Assembly: GCA_002451175.1 (NCBI GenBank)
Contig: DKBI01000104.1
Span: forward strand, 7,481 to 12,844
Direction: 5' to 3'
Length of the DNA stretch: 5,364 nucleotides
Source: Betaproteobacteria bacterium UBA6904
GTDB lineage: Bacteria > Pseudomonadota > Gammaproteobacteria > Burkholderiales > SG8-39
Made by a program: the position numbers and the translations under genes. The notes under the pieces were generated by a model that was given only the letters and a program-made list of their open reading frames with translations, was not told the DNA's origin and searched no databases. Below are positions 1-5,364 of the stretch, in pieces. Each line of letters starts with the position of its first letter. The first letter of the stretch is position 1.

Positions 1-28
1 CTCGCCGCTGCGCAGATCAGTCTACCGA

Positions 29-46
29 GCGGATCGCCCGATCCGC
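29..46. repeat. Short inverted repeat (possible hairpin) past the minus-strand operon end
   Basis: GCGGATCG at 29-36 is followed by CC and then its reverse complement CGATCCGC, an 8-bp perfect stem. It lies about 20 nt beyond the stop codon of the leftmost minus-strand gene, where a transcription terminator would be expected. No T-run follows on the minus strand, so it is not a classical intrinsic terminator. It could be an RNA 3'-end stabiliser or chance in GC-rich DNA. Nothing else is visible in bases 1-67. Confidence 0.3.
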
Positions 47-67
47 GATCTGACGCGTCGGGCGTTC

Positions 68-457
68 TCAGCGAGGCTGCGCGTCCGCGCTCCCTTCCCG
101 TCGGTTTCGCGCCGATCCCATGCGGTTGCGAAACATCCACCAGACGGCGGCGACGAAGACGAACGGCGAAAGATTGTCGAGCAACTCGCCCTGGACCCAG
201 CGGAACTCCGAGGCAAGCACGAGCCAGGTTCCCGCGAGAAACGCCGCCGCGGTCGCGCCCAGTGCGGGGGGCAAAAATCGTATGAGCGCAGCGTTGCGCC
301 ACCCGGCCACCCCCTGGACAACCGCGACCAGCAGCGCGATGCCGGCGAGCAGCGCGCCGATCAGAAACGCGGCAATGCCGGTCAGCGTGATGAAGGCGTG
401 GTTCCCCGAGTGCTCCGAACGCCCCCCAGCGCGCTTAAGCCTCCGCCTTCGGGGCAT
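68..457 (-). CDS. Small three-helix membrane protein, unknown function
   Basis: I do not recognise this gene. From the ATG at 457 it encodes 129 residues. A basic N-terminus (RRRRLKR) is followed by three hydrophobic segments at about residues 21-49, 58-82 and 95-110, then a short charged tail ending in AQPR. The first segment is long and glycine/alanine-rich and could be one tilted helix or a hairpin. An alternative in-frame ATG at 481 would add eight residues. Neither start has an obvious ribosome binding site, although GAGGGGG lies about 13 nt before the ATG at 457. Either start lies inside the DUF805 gene (overlap 23 or 47 nt), so translation is probably coupled to it. The positive-inside rule suggests a cytoplasmic N-terminus. 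The shared unit suggests a role alongside the DUF805 protein, but nothing in the sequence shows which. Confidence 0.65.
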   Translation of the reverse strand: MPRRRRLKRAGGRSEHSGNHAFITLTGIAAFLIGALLAGIALLVAVVQGVAGWRNAALIRFLPPALGATAAAFLAGTWLVLASEFRWVQGELLDNLSPFVFVAAVWWMFRNRMGSARNRREGSADAQPR

Positions 458-776
458 CCCCGTACGCGTTGGCCCCCTCATTGCCGGGTTGCGCCAAGAA
501 GTACAGCAGCACCAGGCCCACCAAGGGAATCAGGCCGAGCAGCATCCACCACCCGCTCTTGCCGGTGTCATGCAGGCGCCGCATGCCGACGCCGACGGCC
601 GGAAGCAGCAGCGCCAGCATGGCAACGTAGTAGACAATGGTGTGAATGGCGCTGGCGGCGATCATCACGATCAGCTGAAAGAGGAAGAACCACCAGAATT
701 CGGGTCGCCTTGCGCGACCTTCGAACGCGACGTACTTCTGCGTCAGGCACACCTTTACCGCATCTTGGAAGTTCAT
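435..776 (-). CDS. DUF805 family inner-membrane protein (YhaH/YhaI-like)
   Basis: A 113-residue protein with the hallmarks of the DUF805 family, whose biochemical function is unknown. Visible motifs are the N-terminal F-x-GRA-R-x-EFW-x-F block (residues 18-30), the RRLHDTGKSGWW block (66-77) and the C-terminal PG-x-x-G-x-N-x-YG block (97-106). Hydrophobic segments lie at about 28-41, 45-62 and 78-94. The start at 776 (MNFQDAVKVC) matches where family members usually begin and has GGAGG 11 nt upstream (788-792 on the plus strand). The same frame stays open to 893, but that extension reads through the 864-878 inverted repeat and has no family resemblance, so I reject it. It is the first gene of a minus-strand pair and is divergent from the two-component genes. 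The family assignment is firm; a role is not known. Confidence 0.9.
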   Translation of the reverse strand: MNFQDAVKVCLTQKYVAFEGRARRPEFWWFFLFQLIVMIAASAIHTIVYYVAMLALLLPAVGVGMRRLHDTGKSGWWMLLGLIPLVGLVLLYFLAQPGNEGANAYGDAPKAEA

Positions 777-863
777 GTTCCCGTCTGCCTCCATGGGGGG
801 GTCGGCGACCGCCTGGAATTCATTGTCGGGCCAGGAATCGGCGTTGTCCATCGCCGGCCTGAT

Positions 864-878
864 TGGGGTCTGACCCCA
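864..878. repeat. 15-bp perfect inverted repeat TGGGGTC-T-GACCCCA
   Basis: Seven-base perfect arms around a single central T, in the divergent gap between the DUF805 gene (start 776) and the response regulator (start 935 or 971). From memory, GGGGTCTGACCCC or GGGGTCAGACCCC palindromes recur between genes in many proteobacterial genomes, so this may be one copy of a dispersed repeat. Its place between divergent genes would also suit an operator for a dimeric regulator. A partly overlapping CATCGATG palindrome follows (877-884). One copy in this window cannot decide between these. Confidence 0.6.
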
Positions 879-923
879 TCGATGCCCCCCCAAATGGGTG
901 AGGGCTTCGGGCCGGGAGTCAGC

Positions 924-928
924 GGAGG
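924..928 (+). promoter_or_regulatory. GGAGG ribosome binding site candidate before the response regulator
   Basis: GGAGG ends six bases before a TTG at 935 that is in frame with the response regulator. This is ideal spacing for initiation at that TTG, giving a 217-residue product. The family-typical start would be the GTG at 971, which has no comparable site. The next bases, TATGCT (929-934), could instead be read as a -10 element. The motif is clear but its role is unsettled. Confidence 0.4.
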
Positions 929-970
929 TATGCTTTGCGCCCGCATGCCCCCGGTCGAGTCGCCGAAACC

Positions 971-1588
971 GTGAATCTGCTCATCGTCGACGATCACCCC
1001 CTGTTTCGTCAGGGGCTGCGGATGCTATTGCAGACGATCGACGCCGCCCTGATCGTCGACGAGACGGGGGATATCGGCGCCGCCTTGCAGAAGGCGAGTG
1101 CCGGCACCTTTCAACTGATTCTGCTGGACCTCAAGATGCCTGGGACGGAAGGACTCGCGGCCCTGGGGATGCTGCGGAATGCGCTGCCCGATGTGCCCGT
1201 CGTCGTGATTTCCGGGGAATATGACTCGGCCATGGTGCGCGAGGCGATCGATCGCGGCGCGATGGGCTTCATTCCCAAATCCCTGACGCCCGACCGGCTG
1301 GTGGATGCGTTGCGGCAGGTGCTCGGCCTCAGGGTGTATCTGCCGGACGATGCCTTGCTCGTCTCGACGTATCGTCGAAGCGACTGCCTCCCCGAGCTCA
1401 CGGCGCGCCAGACGGAGGTGCTGCGGCTCGTGGTCCAAGGCAAATCCAACAAGCGGGTTGCGCGGGACATCGGTGTGTCCGCGGAAACGGTGAAATCGCA
1501 CCTCGCGGCCACCATGCGCGCGCTCAATGCGGCCAACCGGACCGAGCTCGTCTATATCGCCGCGCGGCGCGGGCTCGACCTTGGCTGA
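971..1588 (+). CDS. NarL/FixJ-family response regulator (REC + LuxR-type HTH)
   Basis: A cytoplasmic DNA-binding response regulator of 205 residues from the GTG at 971. The receiver starts at once with VNLLIVDDHPLFRQG. It carries the acidic pair D7/D8, the phosphoacceptor D53 in LLDLKMPG, S81 in VVISGE and K103 in FIPKS, so it should be phosphorylatable. The C-terminal LuxR/NarL domain (about 143-205) begins LTARQTEVLRLV, with the recognition region VSAETVKSHLAATMRAL. An in-frame TTG at 935, with GGAGG six bases upstream, would add 12 residues. I chose 971 because receivers of this family usually begin within a few residues of the first strand, but the ribosome binding site favours 935. The 3' end overlaps the following kinase gene by 8 nt, so the two form a cognate pair. 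Target genes are not evident; the inverted repeat at 864-878 is a candidate autoregulatory site only by position. Confidence 0.93.
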   Translation: MNLLIVDDHPLFRQGLRMLLQTIDAALIVDETGDIGAALQKASAGTFQLILLDLKMPGTEGLAALGMLRNALPDVPVVVISGEYDSAMVREAIDRGAMGFIPKSLTPDRLVDALRQVLGLRVYLPDDALLVSTYRRSDCLPELTARQTEVLRLVVQGKSNKRVARDIGVSAETVKSHLAATMRALNAANRTELVYIAARRGLDLG

Positions 1589-3335
1589 CATCGCGCCTGC
1601 TCTGGCAGAGGGGTTGCGGCGCGAGCAGGTGATGTTGCTCTGCCGGGTGATGTCCAGGGCGCCCGTCGTCAACCTCATTGTCGTCAGCTTCATCTGCTAC
1701 ATCGTCTGGGAGCATGTGCCTGTGTGGACGGTGCTGGCCTGGGCGGGGCTCGTCTTCACCAGCGAGGCCGTGCGCATGATCTATGCGCGACGGACGCTGG
1801 CTTCCCCGCCCGAGGACGCCGGGCGCGCGCTCTCGACCCTGGTGCGCATCGCGTTCTTCGTGGGCTGCGCGCGGGGGTCGGCGATGCCTCTGTTCTTCGA
1901 GGCGCTGCCGCCGGTCGCCGATGCGGCGCTGAGCGTGACGTTTCTGGGGTTCTGCGCCGGCGGGCTCTCCACCCATGGCGCTTACGCGCGCGCCTTCTAC
2001 TACTTTGCCGGGCCGATGCTGCTCGCCATGGGCATCGCCTGGCTGGGATCGGGCACCAAGGAAGGCGTCGTCCTGGCGATTCTGTTCGCCGTGTTCGCGC
2101 TGATGATCTCGGTGTTCGCCAAGGAGATCGAGAAGCTGGTGCGCGAGTCGTTCTTCATTCGACACCAGCGCGACCAATTGGTCGAGCAGCTCGACCGCGA
2201 GCGGCAGGAGGTGGCGCTGGCGCGCGACAGCGCGGAGCAGGCAAACCACGCCAAGTCCCGCTTTCTGGCGGCCGCGAGCCACGATCTGCGGCAGCCGCTG
2301 CACGCGCTGTCGCTGTTCAGCGCGACGCTTTCGCTGCAGGCGACCACGCACGAGTTGCGCGACATCGCCGGGCACATCGCGAATGCGCTCCGCTCGCTGT
2401 CTTCGCTCGTCGATGCGTTGCTGGACATCTCGAAGCTGGACGCGCGCGCGATCACCCCGGTGCTGCAGCCGGTGGACGTGCGAGCGCTGGTCGAGCGAGT
2501 GGCAACGGAGTATCGACCGGATGCCGCGGCCAAGGGACTGGAGCTGCGTGTCGTCTGCTGCGACGCCATTGCCCACTCGGATCCGGTGCTGGTGGAGCGG
2601 ATGCTGCGCAACCTGATCGACAACGCGATCAAGTACACGGCCGGCGGTCACGTCCTGGTCGACGTGCGGATCGACGGCGAGGGCCTGCGGGTGTCGGTCG
2701 AAGACACCGGTGCAGGAATTCCGCCGGAGGAGCGCGAGCGCGTCTTCGAGGAGTTCTACCAGCTCGGCAATACGGAACGCGACCGGGCGATGGGGCTAGG
2801 CCTCGGACTGGCCATCGTGCAGCGCGTCGGGCGGCTGCTGGGAACCGACATCGAGCTGATATCCGCAGTCGGCAGGGGCTCGACGTTCGCCTTCCAGCTT
2901 CCCCTGTCCGCAGGTGCCGCGCAGGTTGGCGGCGAGGCGGCCCCCGCAGACGTTTCCGGCCGGTTGCGCGGCCGGACGATTCTGGTCATCGACGACGAGC
3001 CCGAGGTGCGAATCGGCATGCGCCGGTTCCTGGAAGCGTGGGGCTGTCGCGTCCTCGTCTGCGGCGGACTCGCCGAGGCGCTTGGCCTGCTGGACGCGCA
3101 CACCCCTGCAATCGATCTCATCCTGGCGGATTTCCGCCTCCGGGCGGGCGAAGACGGCATCGCTACCATTGCGGCGCTGCGCCAGCGGATCGGCGTGGTT
3201 CCCGCGCTGCTCGTCTCCGGCGACACCGCGCCCGAGCGGCTTCGGCAGGCCGAAGCGAGCGGCTTGCCCATCCTGCACAAGCCGGTGACCGCCGACGCGC
3301 TGCTTCGAGCGATTACGGGTCTGCTGCGCGCCTAG
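1581..3335 (+). CDS. Hybrid sensor histidine kinase with C-terminal receiver domain
   Basis: A membrane-bound hybrid kinase, 584 residues from the TTG at 1581. Order: about six hydrophobic segments (roughly 29-45, 47-61, 86-99, 114-130, 138-155, 162-179); a charged coiled-coil linker (181-222); HisKA with phosphoacceptor H234 in AAASHDLRQPLHALSLF; HATPase with the N box RNLIDNAIKYT (N348), G1 DTGAGI (375-380) and G2 GLGLGL (405-410); and a receiver (465-582) with D471/D472, phosphoacceptor D517 in LADFRLRAGEDG, S546 and K567. All catalytic residues are intact. No PAS, GAF, HAMP or HPt domain is visible and the loops are short, so sensing is probably by the membrane block. The SHDLRQPLHAL variant is typical of a proteobacterial hybrid group paired with LuxR-type regulators. 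The TTG start overlaps the regulator gene by 8 nt; an ATG at 1527 (longer overlap) and an ATG at 1632 are alternatives. The ligand is unknown. Confidence 0.93.
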   Translation: MADIAPALAEGLRREQVMLLCRVMSRAPVVNLIVVSFICYIVWEHVPVWTVLAWAGLVFTSEAVRMIYARRTLASPPEDAGRALSTLVRIAFFVGCARGSAMPLFFEALPPVADAALSVTFLGFCAGGLSTHGAYARAFYYFAGPMLLAMGIAWLGSGTKEGVVLAILFAVFALMISVFAKEIEKLVRESFFIRHQRDQLVEQLDRERQEVALARDSAEQANHAKSRFLAAASHDLRQPLHALSLFSATLSLQATTHELRDIAGHIANALRSLSSLVDALLDISKLDARAITPVLQPVDVRALVERVATEYRPDAAAKGLELRVVCCDAIAHSDPVLVERMLRNLIDNAIKYTAGGHVLVDVRIDGEGLRVSVEDTGAGIPPEERERVFEEFYQLGNTERDRAMGLGLGLAIVQRVGRLLGTDIELISAVGRGSTFAFQLPLSAGAAQVGGEAAPADVSGRLRGRTILVIDDEPEVRIGMRRFLEAWGCRVLVCGGLAEALGLLDAHTPAIDLILADFRLRAGEDGIATIAALRQRIGVVPALLVSGDTAPERLRQAEASGLPILHKPVTADALLRAITGLLRA

Positions 3336-3368
3336 CCGCGCGGACGCGTTCCCGCGGTTTCCGCAAAG

Positions 3369-3382
3369 CGGGCGATCGCCCG
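3369..3382. repeat. 14-bp perfect palindrome CGGGCGATCGCCCG
   Basis: A perfect self-complementary 14-mer centred on GCGATCGC, 34 nt after the kinase stop codon. It sits in the 197-nt gap before the next plus-strand gene. A short GCGG-TTT-CCGC hairpin precedes it (3354-3364). No T-run follows, so an intrinsic terminator is not supported. It may be a protein-binding site or a GC-rich chance palindrome. I see no gene or clear promoter in the rest of 3336-3532. Confidence 0.35.
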
Positions 3383-3522
3383 GCGTCCCACGATTGGGGG
3401 ATGCGCGGCGCGGAGCGCTTGCGTAGCCTGCAACGCGAGGGATTGCGAGGCGCCAACACCTGTGCCGGCGACTGTTTCTCGCGGCGCAGGGGCGAATCGA
3501 TCCGGTTTGCGAGCCCAACGGC

Positions 3523-3528
3523 AGGAGG
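3523..3528 (+). promoter_or_regulatory. Strong ribosome binding site (AGGAGG) of the 72-aa gene
   Basis: AGGAGG ends four bases before the ATG at 3533. It is the strongest Shine-Dalgarno match in the window. It picks this ATG over an in-frame ATG at 3401, which would add 44 residues of low-complexity basic sequence with no good ribosome binding site. Confidence 0.75.
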
Positions 3529-3532
3529 CGCC

Positions 3533-3751
3533 ATGGCGGAAGAACTGATTGCGTTCATCCAGGCGGTCTGCGTAGTGTTTGCCATCTGGGGCGGCGTGCT
3601 GTGTTTCCGGTGCAGCCGGGAATCGACCGCGCCGCGCCACATGTTCGACGAATCGGGTCCCGTCCAGTCGCGGCTGGACGAAGACCGCTCGGCTGCCCAG
3701 CCGCCGGCCCGCGTCAAGCCGGAATTTCAACCGTCGATTCGAGAATCCTGA
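3533..3751 (+). CDS. Small single-pass membrane protein (72 aa), unknown function
   Basis: I do not recognise this protein. It opens MAEELIAFIQ, has one hydrophobic segment (about residues 5-25, VCVVFAIWGGVLCF at its core), then CSRE and a charged, proline-containing hydrophilic tail ending in PSIRES. Three cysteines (C13, C24, C27) lie in or at the edge of the helix. With basic residues after the helix (R26, R29) and acidic ones before it (E3, E4), the C-terminal tail is likely cytoplasmic. The strong AGGAGG site supports a real gene despite its size. It follows the kinase by 197 nt on the same strand, so it may be a separate unit. Its last 38 bp overlap the 3' end of the convergent PilZ gene, so its C-terminal residues are encoded antisense to the PilZ C-terminus. 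I see no homology clue for function. Confidence 0.6.
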   Translation: MAEELIAFIQAVCVVFAIWGGVLCFRCSRESTAPRHMFDESGPVQSRLDEDRSAAQPPARVKPEFQPSIRES

Positions 3752-4025
3752 CCGCCATCCCCATCCTGCCGCCTTGAGGCTTGATCCGCGTGATCTCGCC
3801 GCAGCAACGCAGCACCCGCTTGCCCTCCGGCGTGTCGAGGTCCACGGAGAAGTGCACCTCGCTCCCGACCACATAGGGCGTGTCGGACTCGAAGTACATC
3901 CCCGAGGGGCTGATGTTGCGGGTGACGGCGGGCGCGGCGCCAAGATCCATCGGCAGCTCGCTCGCGACGCGCTCCTCCCGTCTCCTGTTCCGACTCGGCG
4001 GCAATGGCATCTCAGGGGTTCCCAT
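3714..4025 (-). CDS. Single-domain PilZ protein (cyclic di-GMP receptor)
   Basis: A 103-residue protein made almost wholly of a PilZ domain, the beta-barrel that binds cyclic di-GMP and passes the signal to motility, polysaccharide or secretion machinery. Both binding motifs are present: R-x-x-x-R within NRRREERV (R15 to R19) and N-x-S-x-x-G in TRNISPSGMYF (N37, S39, G42). The following strands (EVHFSVDLDTP, RVLRCCGEITRI, GRMGMAVRIL) fit the barrel, and the length fits a stand-alone PilZ adaptor. No signal peptide or membrane helix is visible, so it is probably cytoplasmic. The ATG at 4025 has no good ribosome binding site; M6 (4010) is a possible alternative. A TAGAAT element lies 11 nt before the ATG. 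The gene is convergent with the 72-aa gene and overlaps it by 38 bp. The partner is unknown; no cyclase or phosphodiesterase gene is in the window. Confidence 0.9.
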   Translation of the reverse strand: MGTPEMPLPPSRNRRREERVASELPMDLGAAPAVTRNISPSGMYFESDTPYVVGSEVHFSVDLDTPEGKRVLRCCGEITRIKPQGGRMGMAVRILESTVEIPA

Positions 4026-4036
4026 GGCGTGCCCGC

Positions 4037-4042
4037 ATTCTA
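4037..4042 (-). promoter_or_regulatory. Possible -10 element (TAGAAT) for the PilZ gene
   Basis: On the minus strand TAGAAT matches five of six bases of the sigma-70 -10 consensus and stands 11 nt before the ATG at 4025. A transcript starting about seven bases downstream would have a leader of only about five bases, too short for a ribosome binding site. No convincing -35 hexamer is seen at normal spacing; a TTGACC lies just upstream but too close. The call rests on this one match. Confidence 0.3.
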
Positions 4043-4191
4043 TCGGTCAAGGCGCGCAGTCCGCGAATTTTCGCTGACCGGGCACCATCAGCCGCCGCCG
4101 CGCACCCGCGACGCGCCAAGTCGCCACTGACAGGCTGCCGACAGGTCGGCGGCGCATCATGCGTTCCCGCACTGGGTCTTGGAGACCGGTC

Positions 4192-4350
4192 ATGAAGGCG
4201 CTCAGGTCGTTGTTCTTCTTTCTCGCAGCCGCATCCGCGTGTTTCATCGACTCCGGCGTGAAGCGCGAGGTCTACCTGATCGGCCGCACCCTGACCGCCG
4301 TGTTCTCGGTGCTGTTCGTCGTTGCCGAGGTCATGGAATTGCTCTTCTAG
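4192..4350 (+). CDS. Small hydrophobic protein (52 aa), unknown function
   Basis: I do not recognise this protein. It begins [18 protein letters not shown] and has two hydrophobic stretches (about residues 6-18 and 33-46) joined by a charged loop with [13 protein letters not shown]. It ends in a hydrophobic tail, EVMELLF. The basic start and short first stretch could be a signal anchor. The ASAC before residue 18 is only a weak lipobox, because a leucine at -3 is missing. I chose the ATG at 4192 because GGAG lies seven bases upstream (4181-4184). An in-frame ATG at 4159 would add 11 polar residues and has no such site. It lies 82 nt before pyk on the same strand and is divergent from the PilZ gene. 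Amino-acid content, a plausible start and a clean membrane pattern support a real gene, but its short length limits confidence. Confidence 0.5.
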   Translation: MKALRSLFFFLAAASACFIDSGVKREVYLIGRTLTAVFSVLFVVAEVMELLF

Positions 4351-4416
4351 CGTTCGGGAAGCGGCGCATGCGGCGGCCGCAACGGCTCCGCGGCGCGCGG
4401 CCGGCGCAGGCGGCGA

Positions 4417-4425
4417 TGCTACACT
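4417..4425 (+). promoter_or_regulatory. Extended -10 promoter element (TGCTACACT) of pyk
   Basis: TG-C-TACACT matches an extended -10 (TGn plus TACACT, four of six against TATAAT). Only seven bases separate it from the ATG at 4433, so the expected transcription start falls at or next to the A of the start codon. The -35 region is GC-rich with no match, which is tolerable for an extended -10. There is no ribosome binding site between it and the ATG. Confidence 0.45.
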
Positions 4426-4432
4426 TGGCCGC

Positions 4433-5364
<932 letters not shown>

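Noticed and set aside
29..46. Intrinsic terminator for the minus-strand operon
   Set aside because: The stem is good but no T-run follows it, so I list it only as an inverted repeat.
777..893. N-terminal extension of the DUF805 gene to an ATG at 893
   Set aside because: The extra 39 residues read through the 864-878 palindrome and have no DUF805 similarity. The ATG at 776 has GGAGG upstream and the family's normal N-terminus.
120..974. Long plus-strand open frame (284 codons) across the DUF805 operon
   Set aside because: It is antisense to two genes with clear membrane-protein or family features, its translation is low-complexity (Q, P, H, R-rich), and it runs through the intergenic inverted repeat. 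Long antisense frames are expected at this GC content.
1524..2651. Minus-strand open frame of 375 codons opposite the regulator and kinase
   Set aside because: Its product is rich in R, Q, H and D with no domain pattern, while the opposite strand carries an intact histidine kinase.
1724..3532. Plus-strand open frame in another phase of the kinase gene, continuing into the 72-aa gene
   Set aside because: The part over the kinase is Arg/Ala/Gly-rich noise. Only the tail from the ATG at 3533, with AGGAGG and a membrane helix, looks like a real gene.
3332..3943. Minus-strand frames opposite the kinase 3' end, the intergenic gap and the 72-aa gene
   Set aside because: The longest overlaps the PilZ gene in another phase, is Arg/Pro/Ser-rich and has no ribosome binding site. 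PilZ is clearly the real gene on that strand.
4159..4191. Earlier ATG at 4159 for the 52-aa protein
   Set aside because: It has no ribosome binding site and adds a polar segment before a natural [10 protein letters not shown] membrane start that does have GGAG at good spacing.

Overview
The window is GC-rich chromosomal DNA, with G or C at most third codon positions and long antisense open frames. This fits a proteobacterium, most likely a betaproteobacterium. That placement is inferred from the style of the two-component genes, the DUF805 protein and the PykA-like pyruvate kinase, not from a marker gene. There is no rRNA, tRNA, CRISPR array, transposase or phage gene. It reads as ordinary core and regulatory chromosome with several small unstudied membrane-protein genes.

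Left part (about 68-776, minus strand): a two-gene unit with a DUF805 membrane protein first and a small three-helix membrane protein of unknown function second, overlapping by 23-47 nt. A 15-bp perfect inverted repeat (864-878) lies upstream, in the divergent gap before the next genes.

Centre (971-3335, plus strand): a two-component system. A NarL/FixJ-type response regulator is followed, with an 8-nt overlap, by a hybrid histidine kinase: about six membrane helices, a coiled coil, HisKA, HATPase and a C-terminal receiver. All catalytic residues are visible. The kinase has no PAS, GAF or sizeable periplasmic domain, so the signal is probably sensed in or at the membrane. Both genes probably use non-ATG start codons (GTG or TTG, then TTG).

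Right-centre (3533-4350): three small genes. A 72-aa single-helix membrane protein with a strong ribosome binding site (plus) runs tail-to-tail into a single-domain PilZ protein (minus), sharing 38 bp. A 52-aa hydrophobic protein (plus) follows. PilZ proteins normally bind cyclic di-GMP, and both binding motifs are intact here.

Right end (4433 to the edge, plus): the first 310 codons of a PykA-type pyruvate kinase, cut by the window end. Its ATG lies seven bases after an extended -10-like element, with no ribosome binding site, which suggests a leaderless transcript.

I see no clear sign of a wholly new multi-gene system. The points most worth checking are the leaderless pyk start, the overlapping convergent small-protein/PilZ pair, the membrane-sensing hybrid kinase, and the inverted repeat at 864-878.
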